Positions 53,358 through 63,158 of a stretch of DNA of 64,000 nucleotides are shown piece by piece. How positions within the stretch are numbered: the first letter of the stretch is position 1; the number at the start of each line of letters is the position of its first letter. The stretch is from assembly GCF_049389645.1 (NCBI RefSeq), contig NZ_CP186540.1, forward strand, positions 2,542,001 to 2,606,000, written 5' to 3'. Source of the stretch: Alkalibacterium sp049389645 (lineage in GTDB: Bacteria > Bacillota > Bacilli > Lactobacillales > Carnobacteriaceae_A). A program made the translations under genes and the position numbers. Below the pieces are notes generated by a model, which had not been told where the DNA came from, searched no databases, and saw nothing but the letters and a program-made list of their open reading frames with translations.

Positions 53358-54110
53358 TCATGCCTCCCTTACTCGTGTATACTCATTTAATTCCTTTTTA
53401 TCTTCAGGTAGCTTGGTGGTTATAATCGTGCAGTCATCAATATCGGCAACTTTTACGAAACTGACGTCTCCTAGCTTGGATACATCGGCTAACACATAGG
53501 ATTGATTGGACTGCTTTATTGCTTTTCTTTTTATTGCTGCCTCTTCTACATCAGGAGTCGTATAGCCTTGCTCCAAATCTATTCCGTTTATTCCCATGAA
53601 GGCTTTGGTAAAGTTAAACTCTTCTAATTGTCGTTCTGCGATGGAACCAATAATTGCTTTTGTCCGCTGCTTGATCCTACCTCCCACTAGAATGGAGTCT
53701 ATATTATAATCGATCAGCAATGAAGCATGAGGAACACCGTTGGTAACAACCGTGATATCTTTACCTGCCAGATAGGGAATCATCGTATACGTCGTTGTCC
53801 CGGCATCTAAAAAAACGACTTCATAATCATCAATCAGTGAAGCTGCTAATTGACTGATTCTTTCTTTTTCCTGCATGTATTTGACTGTTTTCTCATCCAT
53901 GGTCGGTTCATCCACTGGTTTGCGTTTCTTTTTGGCTCCGCCATGAATACGAACTAATTTATTCTGATCCTCCAAGGTGTTTAAATCGCGTCTGATCGTT
54001 GATTCTGAATGATTTAACTGTTCAACTAACTCTTGGACTGTGATCGTGTTTTTCGTATCAAGTTGATCAAGAATAAACGAGTGCCTTTCTTCTGTAAGCA
54101 CTTTCTTCAC
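53358..54110 (-). CDS. fruR: DeoR family fructose operon repressor
   Basis: 250 residues. N-terminal winged helix (RHSFILDQLDTKNTITVQEL, then HSESTIRRDLNTLE, ~8-45) and a DeoR sugar-binding domain (GTTTYTMIPYLAG ~100; LADVSKLGDVSF ~205). It probably senses fructose 1-phosphate and controls its own operon. First gene of fruRKA; GAGGTG precedes ATG. Confidence 0.94.
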   Translation of the reverse strand: MKKVLTEERHSFILDQLDTKNTITVQELVEQLNHSESTIRRDLNTLEDQNKLVRIHGGAKKKRKPVDEPTMDEKTVKYMQEKERISQLAASLIDDYEVVFLDAGTTTYTMIPYLAGKDITVVTNGVPHASLLIDYNIDSILVGGRIKQRTKAIIGSIAERQLEEFNFTKAFMGINGIDLEQGYTTPDVEEAAIKRKAIKQSNQSYVLADVSKLGDVSFVKVADIDDCTIITTKLPEDKKELNEYTRVREA

Positions 54111-54122
54111 CTCTTTAATTGA

Positions 54123-54151
54123 AGTTTATCATTTATGCTTCAACAATTCAA
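54123..54151 (-). promoter_or_regulatory. Promoter of fruRKA
   Basis: On the minus strand TTGAAT, 17 bp, TAAACT, ending ~13 bp before fruR. Upstream (54170-54200) are repeated AATGAATGAA-type words that might be operator half-sites. Confidence 0.5.
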
Positions 54152-54290
54152 TCATTTTCCCTTATAATCGTTCAAATTCATTCATTTATTTTGAAATCGT
54201 CTTTAAATAGTTGTTCGAAAGAGTAAATTCTTGCTATATTCTAGCAACCGACTTTCATTTTAAAGAACTCTACCGTTATGCTGACAGACA

Positions 54291-54337
54291 AAAAAAGATT
54301 TCTGGTACAGAATTATCTTCTGCACCAGAAATCTTTT
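54291..54337. terminator. Terminator of the arc operon
   Basis: AAAAGATTTCTGGT-CAG and CTG-ACCAGAAATCTTTT form a long stem with A/T flanks behind the leftward yfcC. Confidence 0.88.
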
Positions 54338-54360
54338 CATTTAATTCATCTGTTATTCAG

Positions 54361-55869
54361 TTAAAAGAATAGTACTCCTACAGCCATGAGTATACATGAG
54401 ACAACGAAAATGATACCGATAAGTTTTGCGGTATATTTCCACCAAGTTGTCAGCTCTACTCCGGCAATTGCCAAAGCACCCATAACCACGCCTGAAGTAG
54501 GAGTGACCAGGTTGACTATCCCACTTGCAGATTGGAAGGCAGTGACCACGATGTCTTGAGCAACACCTACAAAGGTTCCAAGTGGTCCCATGATCCCCAT
54601 TGTCGCACCTGCCAGGCCAGACGTTGAAGGAATCAGGAAGGATAGCGGAATATAGAAAATATACGTTAGAATCGAGAACAATACTGGAGAAAACTCAGAC
54701 AGTCCTCTTTCTCCGAAGTTTAAAATTGTCGCAGTGATCATTCCTTCATTCATGATGACTTGAATACCACGGGCAACAGCTACAATCAGTGCCACACTGA
54801 GTAAATCTTTTGCGCCATTGACAAAGCCTGAGACGATTTGACCTTCCGGTAATCTATAAACCATCCCTATGATGACTGACATGGCGAAGAACAGCATGGT
54901 GATCTCCATAAAGTACCAGTCACCAAGCGGAATCATTTGTTGACCTAACACAGTTCCGATAAATGGAATACCCATCAACCCTGAATTGATTGTTTCAAAG
55001 ATCGTCCAGTTTTCATTGAGCAACGTCCAAGGTACCAGCCCCAAAATCATCAAGAAGAAAGTCAATCCGAATAAGCTGATAACAAATTTTTGTTTAGAAT
55101 TCATTTTATCATTTGTTTCTTTTGTTTTGAATTTCTTTTTGTTTGCTTCAAAGTCTTCATAGACCAATGAAGCTTCTGGGTTTTTCTGTACTTTTGTAGC
55201 ATAACGATACACATATATAGTGGCTATCGCATACATCACAACGAAAAAGACTAAACGTAAGCCGATACCTTCACCCGGGCTTATACCCAAAGCCTGTGAG
55301 GCAACACCCGTAGCAAACGGGTTAACGGTCGAAGCAAGCACACCTACGCCGGCTCCGAGTAACACTACGGAAACCGCCACTAGACTATCAAAACCTACGG
55401 CTATCATGACGGGAATAATCAATGGATAGAAGGCCAGGGTTTCTTCAGCCATACCATACGTGGTGCCCCCTAGTGCGAAGATAAACATCAGAATAGGAAT
55501 CAACAGTTTTTCTCGACCTTTATTGGCCGCGACAACTTGTGCAATAGCCGTGTCGAGTGCACCCGTTTTACCGACAACACCCAAAAAGCCACCCACGACT
55601 AGAATAAATAGCGATACCTCTATCGCACCCGGTGTGCCATCGGTTCCAAGCATCCCTTTGACAGGAGCCATGAAGACGTCCCATAAGCCTTGTGGTTGTT
55701 GATCAACGTAAGCAAACGTACCGGCGATGATATTTCCGGCTTCATCCACTTCATAACTACCAGCAGGAACAAACCATGTAAAAATTGCCATAACAACGAT
55801 GATTAAAAACAGTATGGTAAATGATGATGGTAACGCCAATAATTTATCTTTGAATTTATTTTGAGCCAT
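54361..55869 (-). CDS. YfcC/DcuC-type anion transporter of the arginine deiminase operon
   Basis: 502 residues, about twelve membrane segments, with the family start FTILFLIIVVMAIFTWFVPAGSYE and SFLIPSTSGLAGATMGIMGPLG. YfcC proteins are often found with arc genes and are thought to move arginine/ornithine or related amino acids. No classical ArcD is in the cluster, so this is the likely arginine/ornithine or citrulline carrier; this is inference from position. 36 bp behind arcC. Confidence 0.85.
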   Translation of the reverse strand: MAQNKFKDKLLALPSSFTILFLIIVVMAIFTWFVPAGSYEVDEAGNIIAGTFAYVDQQPQGLWDVFMAPVKGMLGTDGTPGAIEVSLFILVVGGFLGVVGKTGALDTAIAQVVAANKGREKLLIPILMFIFALGGTTYGMAEETLAFYPLIIPVMIAVGFDSLVAVSVVLLGAGVGVLASTVNPFATGVASQALGISPGEGIGLRLVFFVVMYAIATIYVYRYATKVQKNPEASLVYEDFEANKKKFKTKETNDKMNSKQKFVISLFGLTFFLMILGLVPWTLLNENWTIFETINSGLMGIPFIGTVLGQQMIPLGDWYFMEITMLFFAMSVIIGMVYRLPEGQIVSGFVNGAKDLLSVALIVAVARGIQVIMNEGMITATILNFGERGLSEFSPVLFSILTYIFYIPLSFLIPSTSGLAGATMGIMGPLGTFVGVAQDIVVTAFQSASGIVNLVTPTSGVVMGALAIAGVELTTWWKYTAKLIGIIFVVSCILMAVGVLFF

Positions 55870-55905
55870 TCTAATCCCTCCAAATAACTTATTATTAAAT
55901 CATGA

Positions 55906-56847
55906 TCAGCGCGTAATGATTGTGCCACCGTTCTCTGAAATAGCTGCTTGAATATTTTCTAAAGATGTAATAATTGCTTTGCCCGAAGGATTTTTTTCAA
56001 CAAATTTTAACGCAGCTTCTACTTTAGGTAACATGCTTCCAGCAGCAAATTGCTTCTGATCGACATATGCCCGCATTTCTGCGACGGTCACTTCCTCTAG
56101 TACTTTTTCATCTGACTGTTGATAATTGACCATCACATTATCTACGCCTGTCAAGATGACTAAGAGGTCAGCTTGTAAACTGACAGCTAATGTTTCTGAA
56201 GCAAAATCTTTATCGATGACAGCTTCTATCCCTATATACTCGTCTCCTTTCATAATGACAGGAATACCGCCTCCGCCTACTGTGATAGGTATGATGTCAT
56301 TTTCAATTAGGGTTTTAATGACGTTTATTTCTTTGATGCTTATAGGTTTAGGTGAAGGCACAACTTTTCTCCAGCCTCTGCCTGCATCTTCGATGAATGT
56401 AGCTCCAGTTTCTTCCATCTGCACTCGACCTTCTTCTTCTGAAAGGAAAGGACCCACTGGTTTAGACGGATTTTTAAAAGCGGGATCATCTTCAGATACA
56501 ACCACTTGCGTGACGATCGATGCCACATCATTATTTAACCCTTTTTCTTTTAGTGCCTTAGATAATGCTGCTTGAAGCCAGTATCCGATGCTACCCTGGG
56601 TCATAGCGACACATGTATCTAAAGGCATAGCAGGATTCTTCTCACTATTGGCTGCTTCCTGCTGTAAAAGCAGATTACCGACTTGTGGTCCGTTACCGTG
56701 TGAAACAGCAATCGCATCACCATTTTCTACAAATTGGACAAGATACTCCGCTGTATGTTTTAAAGCTTTTTGCTGTGCTTGTGCAGAAGAATCGTCAGTC
56801 AAGATAGCGTTTCCACCTAATGCAATAACAATTTTACGTTTGGTCAA
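55906..56847 (-). CDS. arcC: Carbamate kinase
   Basis: 313 residues from TTG 56847, behind AAAGAGAGTGAT; GTG 56856 is an alternative. Motifs KIVIALGGNAIL, SHGNGPQVGNLLLQ and TVGGGGIPV are conserved. It makes ATP from carbamoyl phosphate in the last step of the arginine deiminase pathway. Confidence 0.95.
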   Translation of the reverse strand: MTKRKIVIALGGNAILTDDSSAQAQQKALKHTAEYLVQFVENGDAIAVSHGNGPQVGNLLLQQEAANSEKNPAMPLDTCVAMTQGSIGYWLQAALSKALKEKGLNNDVASIVTQVVVSEDDPAFKNPSKPVGPFLSEEEGRVQMEETGATFIEDAGRGWRKVVPSPKPISIKEINVIKTLIENDIIPITVGGGGIPVIMKGDEYIGIEAVIDKDFASETLAVSLQADLLVILTGVDNVMVNYQQSDEKVLEEVTVAEMRAYVDQKQFAAGSMLPKVEAALKFVEKNPSGKAIITSLENIQAAISENGGTIITR

Positions 56848-56885
56848 AGTTATCACTCTCTTTCTTTCCAAGTTGATTTTAAATA

Positions 56886-56911
56886 AACTGACTGGTTTGA
56901 CCCAGTCAGTT
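56886..56911 (-). other. Intercistronic hairpin between argF and arcC
   Basis: AACTGACTGG and CCAGTCAGTT form a perfect 10-bp stem without T tract, just after argF. It may protect or process the mRNA so that the gene products are unequal. Confidence 0.55.
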
Positions 56912-56922
56912 ATTTAAGTGTT

Positions 56923-57936
56923 TTATACGTGTGGGATAAACAAGTTACCTAATGTTGCTGCCATTATAGCTTTGATCGAATGCATGCGGTTCTCAGCTTG
57001 ATCAAACTGACGCGCATGTTTGCTTCTAAAGACTTCATCTGTGACTTCCATTTCAGTTTCGCCAAAGTCTTCTTCAACCATTTTTCCGTATTCAGTTTCT
57101 GTATCGTGGAAAGCAGGTAAGCAGTGGAGTAAAATCGTTTCATCTTTACCTGTTGATCTCATCATATCCATATTGATTTGGTAAGGTTTCAACAAGTTGA
57201 CACGTTCTTCAAATTTATCTTCTTCACCCATGGATACCCAGACGTCCGCATAAAGAGCATCAGCGCCTTTGACGCCTTCTTTGACATCGTCGGTGATCAT
57301 GATATGGCTGCCGGATTTGTCTGCATATTCTTGAGCTAATTTGACTAATTTGTCATCTGGGAACAGTGATTCAGGTGATACGATATGCACGTTAACGCCT
57401 AGAATAGCACCGGTGATCAACAGGCTGTTGGCCACGTTGTTACGACCATCACCCGTATAAGCTAATGTCAAACCTTCTAATTTTCCGAAATTTTCTTTGA
57501 GTGTCAAGTAATCTGCAATCATTTGTGTAGGGTGCCACTCGTCTGTCAAACCATTCCAGACTGGAACGCCTGAGTGTTCTGCTAAAAGTTCAACACTTTC
57601 TTGTTTGAAGCCACGGAATTCAATGCCATCAAACATTCCGCCTAAAACTTTAGCTGTATCTTCAACGGATTCTTTTTTGCCTATTTGAATATCATTTTTT
57701 CCTAGATATTCTGGATGTGCACCTAAGTCGATCGATGCCACTGTAAAAGCTGAACGGGTACGTGTTGATGATTTTTCAAATAACAACGCGATATTTTTCC
57801 CTTCTAAATAACGATGAGGAATCCCTTTTTTCTTCATTTCTTTAAGGTGAGCTGAAAAATCAATAAAATACATTAATTCCTCTTTCGTGAAATCTATCTC
57901 TTTTAATAAACTACGACCTTGAAATACGTTTTGCAT
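56923..57936 (-). CDS. arcB: Ornithine carbamoyltransferase (catabolic)
   Basis: 337 residues. Carbamoyl-phosphate motif SSTRTRSAF (~55), HPTQMIAD, and ornithine loop HCLPAFHD (~270). In this operon it runs from citrulline to ornithine plus carbamoyl phosphate. AGGAGG precedes ATG. Confidence 0.95.
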   Translation of the reverse strand: MQNVFQGRSLLKEIDFTKEELMYFIDFSAHLKEMKKKGIPHRYLEGKNIALLFEKSSTRTRSAFTVASIDLGAHPEYLGKNDIQIGKKESVEDTAKVLGGMFDGIEFRGFKQESVELLAEHSGVPVWNGLTDEWHPTQMIADYLTLKENFGKLEGLTLAYTGDGRNNVANSLLITGAILGVNVHIVSPESLFPDDKLVKLAQEYADKSGSHIMITDDVKEGVKGADALYADVWVSMGEEDKFEERVNLLKPYQINMDMMRSTGKDETILLHCLPAFHDTETEYGKMVEEDFGETEMEVTDEVFRSKHARQFDQAENRMHSIKAIMAATLGNLFIPHV

Positions 57937-57977
57937 TTTTGTTTTCCTCCTAATAAATTATATATATATTTTAATTA

Positions 57978-59273
57978 TTATACATCTTTTCTGACAAGAG
58001 GCATACTCATACAACGCGGACCGCCACGACCTCTTGATAATTCGCTCGATTCTATTTCGATCACCTTAACGCCTTTTTCTCTCAACAAGGCATTGGAGAC
58101 ATAGTTCCGGTCATAAGTGACTACGACTCCCGGAGCGATAGCTAAGGTATTCGACCCATCATTCCATTGTTCTCTTGGAGCTGCGATCGCATCGCCGCCA
58201 CCACATTGAATGAGCTCGATTTCTCCCACGCCCAGCGCATCTTTCAGTACTTTTTTCAAATCCTTTTCGTGCGTTATTTTAACTTTTCCAGCTTCTTCTG
58301 ATTTTTCCAAGATATAGGTGTCGATCGATCCGTCGAGCTCCAAGATGCCAGGATGGATGGTGAATTTATTGTGATCGATCATGGTAAAGACAGTATCCAG
58401 GTGCATCATAGCCCGCACATTAGGAATTTTAATGGCCAGTACTTTTTCGAAAGAAGACCCTTTTTCGAATAATTTGATAGCCAACTCTTCGATTGCTTTT
58501 GCTTCTGAACGTTGAGAAATACCGATAGCCAAGACTTTATCATTTAAAATGAGTTCGTCTCCACCTTCCATACATGTGGATTCATCACGGTCTCTCCATA
58601 TTTGGATGCCGCTATTTTTAAAACGCGGATGATGATTCATAATTGTTTGCAGGAATAACGTTTCTCGTTTACGGGCTTCAAACGTCATATTGTTGATGGT
58701 CAGACCGTTTCCGATCGAAGCGCCCGGGTCACGTGTGAAGTATAGATTCGGCATAGGATCCATGTAAAATGGATATTGCTCGCGATCACTGATATCAGCG
58801 AGATGATTGGATTCAACTTCCACGGCATTCTTACGCACACCAGCCATGATCGTCTCGACCATTTCGAATGTTTCCATTGAAAGTAAATACTCTTTCAATG
58901 CTTTATATACATTTTTCGACGAAATATTTGATTCGTTCAGCATCGTTTCGACAAACGACTCTTTTGTATCGGAGGCATCGATCGCTTCAGCCGATAATTT
59001 TTCAAGATACAAGACCTCTACTCCGTTATCTCTTAAAGCATCCGCGAACATATCATGCTCTTTTTGAATAACACGCAAGTGCGGAATGTCATCAAACAGC
59101 AGCCGTTCCATGATATCGGGTGTCAAATTTTCGATTTCTTTACCCGGTCTTTTCAATAGAACTGTCTGCAATTCGCCTATCTCGGAAAACACATGAATAG
59201 GTTTCGTTTGCTGCTTCATTTCGTTTTGTCCTGTTTCTAAAACAGGTGTCTCTGTCTTAGCTGTATTTTTCAA
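57978..59273 (-). CDS. arcA: Arginine deiminase
   Basis: 431 residues, slightly longer than usual (~410) because the N-terminus has ~20 extra polar residues. The TTG start has GAGGAGG 7 nt upstream, so the extension is probably real. Catalytic Cys in GGPRCMSMP (~421), plus FTRDPGASIGNG and MEGGDELI. It hydrolyses arginine to citrulline and ammonia, giving ATP and acid resistance. First gene of arcA-arcB-arcC-yfcC. Confidence 0.96.
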   Translation of the reverse strand: MKNTAKTETPVLETGQNEMKQQTKPIHVFSEIGELQTVLLKRPGKEIENLTPDIMERLLFDDIPHLRVIQKEHDMFADALRDNGVEVLYLEKLSAEAIDASDTKESFVETMLNESNISSKNVYKALKEYLLSMETFEMVETIMAGVRKNAVEVESNHLADISDREQYPFYMDPMPNLYFTRDPGASIGNGLTINNMTFEARKRETLFLQTIMNHHPRFKNSGIQIWRDRDESTCMEGGDELILNDKVLAIGISQRSEAKAIEELAIKLFEKGSSFEKVLAIKIPNVRAMMHLDTVFTMIDHNKFTIHPGILELDGSIDTYILEKSEEAGKVKITHEKDLKKVLKDALGVGEIELIQCGGGDAIAAPREQWNDGSNTLAIAPGVVVTYDRNYVSNALLREKGVKVIEIESSELSRGRGGPRCMSMPLVRKDV

Positions 59274-59305
59274 TTTATTTCCTCCTCATTTGATTTGCTA
59301 CCTGT

Positions 59306-59354
59306 ATGATAGCACTTACAAAAGCTATTGTTAAGCCTATGTAAACGCTTATAA
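59306..59354 (-). promoter_or_regulatory. arcA promoter with two cre-like sites
   Basis: Minus-strand TTAACA (59334-59329), 17 bp, TATCAT (59311-59306). One cre-like site, TTGTAAGTGCTATCA (59321-59307), covers the -10; another, TTATAAGCGTTTACA (59354-59340), lies just upstream of the -35. Each differs by one base from the consensus. CcpA repression is expected. Confidence 0.65.
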
Positions 59355-59371
59355 AGTCTTGCTATCTGCTG

Positions 59372-59415
59372 TTTTTGTATAAAAATTACTTATTTGTATA
59401 AATAACTGGATACTG
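59372..59415 (-). promoter_or_regulatory. Possible ArgR/AhrC boxes upstream of arcA
   Basis: Two tandem AT-rich sites, TTTGTATAAAAATTAC and TTTGTATAAATAACTG, about 19 bp apart, resemble ARG boxes (TGNATWWWWATNCA). They lie upstream of the promoter, the usual place for activation by arginine. Confidence 0.45.
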
Positions 59416-59720
59416 TCCTGAAAAAATGAATAATAGTGTGAGTTATACAAAAAATATTAAAAATAAGTTTATTCTAACAATATTATTAAAGTTTTCACAA
59501 ACTTCACCTCTGGTTTTTTTCTATGGATCAACCCCTCTAATAAAAACTGTCATAACAGGGTTTCAACACACTTCTTCTATTTAATCAAACCACCTGATTT
59601 GTTTTTTTTTTGCGTTTCTCTCTCACCTTACTTAACTATAATATCTTTTATAGAAACTTTCAATTTATACTACTTATTTATTCACTCTGGGAGTGGGTTT
59701 ATTGATTTCAATGATATTTG
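59416..59720. other. Gene-free divergent region between arcA and the lysine operon
   Basis: AT-rich; I see no coding frame. A further TATACAAAAAATAT word near 59445 may be a third ArgR-like site. Confidence 0.4.
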
Positions 59721-59775
59721 TTTACATTAACATTAAAATTTGATAAGCTTAACAACATAAATTAAAAATTAAATG

Positions 59776-60001
59776 AATGGATGAGGAGCAAAAATCATCA
59801 GTACTCGTTTTTATACGGACCTGTAAGTCTAAAATGAGGAAAGGGAGATTTGCCGAAATCGTTTGCTTTTACAGAGAGCAAACCGTTGGGCTGCATATGA
59901 AGAATCTGCAGACTGCCGTATAGCTATAGGCTAAACGGAGTGCTTCCGCTTGTGACGATATCTTATTGTAAACAAGTCGGCATTCCCGACTTGTTTTTTT
60001 G
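59776..60001 (+). ncRNA. Lysine riboswitch (L box) with terminator
   Basis: Conserved blocks appear in order: GAGGAGCA, then AGTACTCG, AAAGGGAGATTTGCCGAA, GTTGGGCTGCATATGAA paired with TCTGCAGACTG, and GGAGTGCTTCC (about 59783-59950). This is the L-box aptamer. An intrinsic terminator, AACAAGTCGG/CCGACTTGTT with T7, follows at 59970-60001. With lysine bound the terminator should form and the downstream aspartokinase operon be turned off. Confidence 0.92.
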
Positions 60002-60056
60002 CATTTACAGCAGAGTTACCATCAATACCAAAGCCCATCAAAGAAAAGGAGTCGCT

Positions 60057-61259
60057 ATGAAACGAAGTGTATTAAAATTTGGAGGATCAAGCGTTGCCGA
60101 TTTCGTAAAAATCAAAGAAATCTCAGAATATCTTAAGTCACGTGTCGAAAATGATGAGCAGCTGATTGTTGTTGTCTCGGCGATGGGTAAAACGACTGAC
60201 GATTTACTGACTTCAGTGAGCCAACTGACATCCAATCCTAACGATAAAGATTTAGCAATGTTACTCAATACAGGTGAACAGCAAACCATTTCATTCCTGT
60301 CTTTAGTTTTAAACGACTTGAATGTACGCGCTAAACCGCTGACTGGGTATCAGGCAGGAATTGAAACGACTGGAAAACATTTGAAAAGCAAAATTTCTTC
60401 AATAAAATCAGATCTCTTGGAAGAGTTGTTCGAAAATAACGACATCCTTATTGTTGCTGGGTTTCAGGGCTTCAATAAAGCAGGCGAACTCACTACTCTT
60501 GGTCGCGGCGGATCAGATACCACGGCTGTAGCAATCGCTTCAACATTAAACTGTCCCTGTGAAATCTATACAGATGTGACAGGTGTGTACAGTACAGACC
60601 CACGTATCTTCCCGGAAGCCAAACGCCGGGACACCATTTCATTCGAAGAGATGATGGAAATGTCTGCCTTAGGCGCCGGTGTACTCGAAACGCGTAGTGT
60701 GGAATTAGCTAGTAATCATAACGTCCCTCTTTACCTGGGAAAAACGTTATCTACCGAGAAAGGAACATGGATTGTGCCAAATGATCAAATGCTTGAACGT
60801 AAAGCCGTGACTGGGGTTGCCTTGGATAAAGAAATGGCTCACGTCACCATCACGTATACTCAAGAAACCAAAACCTTCTTAACCGATCTGTTCATCAAAT
60901 TGGAAGAAGCAGAAATAAATATCGATATGATCTCTCAGATTCAAAATCAGGACGGTCTGCAGCTGTCCTTTACCTTCAAAGAGTCTGAAGAACGTGAACT
61001 GAATCAGTTGTTCGATTCTTTGAAAGAATCTTACGCTAACTTATATGTCAAGATCGAAACAACCTATTGCAAGGTCTCCGTCATTGGAGCCGGAATGCGT
61101 GATATGACCGGCGTTGCTTCTAAAATTTTCAAACTTTTATTATCCTCCGATATTCCCTTCTATCAAGTCACGACTTCAGAAATCAGTATTTCTTATGTCG
61201 TCGATGGTGAAAACGGAGAAAAAGCGACCCGCTTATTATGTCAGACCTTTGATTTGTAA
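60057..61259 (+). CDS. lysC: Aspartate kinase
   Basis: 400 residues from ATG 60057 (AAAGGAG upstream); an upstream frame overlaps the riboswitch terminator. Kinase motif VLKFGGSSVAD, then TLGRGGSDTTAVA (~165) and VYSTDPR; two ACT domains (~270-400) allow feedback control. First committed step of the lysine/DAP pathway. The riboswitch implies lysine-responsive use. Confidence 0.95.
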   Translation: MKRSVLKFGGSSVADFVKIKEISEYLKSRVENDEQLIVVVSAMGKTTDDLLTSVSQLTSNPNDKDLAMLLNTGEQQTISFLSLVLNDLNVRAKPLTGYQAGIETTGKHLKSKISSIKSDLLEELFENNDILIVAGFQGFNKAGELTTLGRGGSDTTAVAIASTLNCPCEIYTDVTGVYSTDPRIFPEAKRRDTISFEEMMEMSALGAGVLETRSVELASNHNVPLYLGKTLSTEKGTWIVPNDQMLERKAVTGVALDKEMAHVTITYTQETKTFLTDLFIKLEEAEINIDMISQIQNQDGLQLSFTFKESEERELNQLFDSLKESYANLYVKIETTYCKVSVIGAGMRDMTGVASKIFKLLLSSDIPFYQVTTSEISISYVVDGENGEKATRLLCQTFDL

Positions 61260-61287
61260 AAACTGACTCAAAAGAAAGGACGATTTC

Positions 61288-62274
61288 ATGTATAAAATAG
61301 CACTAGTTGGTGCCACCGGTTTGGTTGGCCAGACGATGCTCCACTTATTGGACCAGAAAAACATCCCGTTCTTCTCTTTGACCCTTTTTTCATCCGCGCG
61401 TTCAGCCGGAAAAAGAGTTGCATTCAAAGGGGAAACGTATATCGTTGAAGAATTGACGGAAGAAAAGGCTAAGAGTGACTTTGACTATGTCTTGATGTCT
61501 GCCGGTGGAGAGATAAGTTTGCACTTCGCTCCCCTCTTTGAAAAAGCCGGTGCCGTCGTGATCGATAATTCCAGTGCCTGGCGCATGGATGATAGTATTG
61601 ATTTGATTGTTCCCGAAGTAAATAAACCGACGTTGAAACGCAAAATCATTGCCAATCCGAATTGTTCGACCATTCAGTCCGTCATTCCGCTCAAACCTTT
61701 GGCAGATGCCTTCGGTTTGAAACGTGTGGCCTATACGACTTACCAGTCAGTATCGGGATCAGGCTGGAAAGGCATAGAAGATTTAGACAGAGGCGAAAAA
61801 GGCGAGGCTCCAGAGAATTATCCGAAGCCTATTTACCATAACGTCATCCCACAAATAGATGTCTTTTTAGAAGATGGGTATACCAAAGAAGAACAAAAGA
61901 TGATCAAAGAAACGCAGAAAATATTAAAGGATGCCTCCATCGACGTCACGGCAACATGCGTTCGCGTTCCTGTTCCTCATGCACACGCCGTTGCCATGAA
62001 CATCACTTTGAAGCAGGAACCCACTGTGGCGGAGCTGAAAGCAGTCTTGGGAGACTTCCCTTCTATCATCGTCATGGATGACCCGTCACGTGAGGTTTAC
62101 CCTACCCCGCTGGATGCCGCCCATAAAGAAGGCGTCTTTGTCGGTCGCATCAGGAAAGATAACAGCTTGCCTAACACCTACCATTTATGGTCCGTGAGTG
62201 ACAACATACTCAAAGGTTCCGCTTTAAATGCTGTCCAAATACTTGAAGAACTTATCTCCAGAAAGGATGATTAA
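61288..62274 (+). CDS. asd: Aspartate-semialdehyde dehydrogenase
   Basis: 328 residues. NADP motif VGATGLVGQTML, active-site Cys in NPNCSTIQ (~128), and VPVPHAHA region with the catalytic His. Converts aspartyl phosphate to the semialdehyde. Its last codons overlap the dapA ribosome site. Confidence 0.96.
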   Translation: MYKIALVGATGLVGQTMLHLLDQKNIPFFSLTLFSSARSAGKRVAFKGETYIVEELTEEKAKSDFDYVLMSAGGEISLHFAPLFEKAGAVVIDNSSAWRMDDSIDLIVPEVNKPTLKRKIIANPNCSTIQSVIPLKPLADAFGLKRVAYTTYQSVSGSGWKGIEDLDRGEKGEAPENYPKPIYHNVIPQIDVFLEDGYTKEEQKMIKETQKILKDASIDVTATCVRVPVPHAHAVAMNITLKQEPTVAELKAVLGDFPSIIVMDDPSREVYPTPLDAAHKEGVFVGRIRKDNSLPNTYHLWSVSDNILKGSALNAVQILEELISRKDD

Positions 62275-62275
62275 A

Positions 62276-63157
62276 TTGACACGATTATTTACCGGTGCAG
62301 CTGTTGCTGTCACGACCCCCTTTATAGAAGGCAAAGTGGACTATGACAGTTTCAAGCAGCATTTAACTTTCTTGAAAGAAAATAGCATCCAAGCTTTTGT
62401 GGTCAACGGTACGACGGGTGAAGGAACCACTTTGACACGTGAAGAAAAAACCACCTTGTTATCCCTAGCGATGGAAGTGGCTGACAAGCAGATCCCAGTG
62501 ATTGCCGGAACAGGTTCAAACAATACGGCAGAGGCTATCATCCTTTCTCAAGAAGCTGAAAAATTAGGCGTGGATGGGCTGCTAGTGATCACCCCCTACT
62601 ACAACAAAACTAGTCAAAAAGGCCTGCTTGCTCACTTCACTGCCATTGCTGATGCGGTTTCTATCCCGATCATCTTGTATGATGTGCCTTCACGTACAGG
62701 CGTAACGATCGCACCGGAAACGCTGGAAGTCTTGGCTCAGCATCCAAACATCATTGGTCTGAAAGATGCGACCGGTGACTTGGCACATCTAAGTCGTCTT
62801 CAACGGGTCGTAGCTGACTCGTTCTCGTTTTACAGCGGGAATGACGACTTGGCCCTACCCTTCTTCTCATTAGGCGGACACGGCCTTATATCGGTCCTGG
62901 CCAATGCTTTACCGAATGATTATCAGAACATGTATGTGGCGGCATTAAAACAGCCCAAACTAGCCGCGGACATCCACCGCAAGCTCTTTCCCTTAGTGGA
63001 TGCCTTAGGCGTTGACGTTAATCCGATCCCGATCAAAGTGTTGACCAGTCACCTAGGTTATGGCGCTTATTCTTTGCGCTTACCACTCGTGCCCCTTGAA
63101 GACGCTGCTCAAAATGTTTTAACTGAGCTCTTCGATCACACCAGAAAGGATGCGTAA
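62276..63157 (+). CDS. dapA: 4-hydroxy-tetrahydrodipicolinate synthase
   Basis: 293 residues from TTG 62276, 9 nt after AAAGG and one base after the asd stop; an ATG at 62267 is too close to the ribosome site. NGTTGEGTTL, YDVPSRTG and Schiff-base Lys in GLKDATGD (~162) are present. Condenses aspartate semialdehyde with pyruvate. Confidence 0.95.
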   Translation: MTRLFTGAAVAVTTPFIEGKVDYDSFKQHLTFLKENSIQAFVVNGTTGEGTTLTREEKTTLLSLAMEVADKQIPVIAGTGSNNTAEAIILSQEAEKLGVDGLLVITPYYNKTSQKGLLAHFTAIADAVSIPIILYDVPSRTGVTIAPETLEVLAQHPNIIGLKDATGDLAHLSRLQRVVADSFSFYSGNDDLALPFFSLGGHGLISVLANALPNDYQNMYVAALKQPKLAADIHRKLFPLVDALGVDVNPIPIKVLTSHLGYGAYSLRLPLVPLEDAAQNVLTELFDHTRKDA

Positions 63158-63158
63158 A

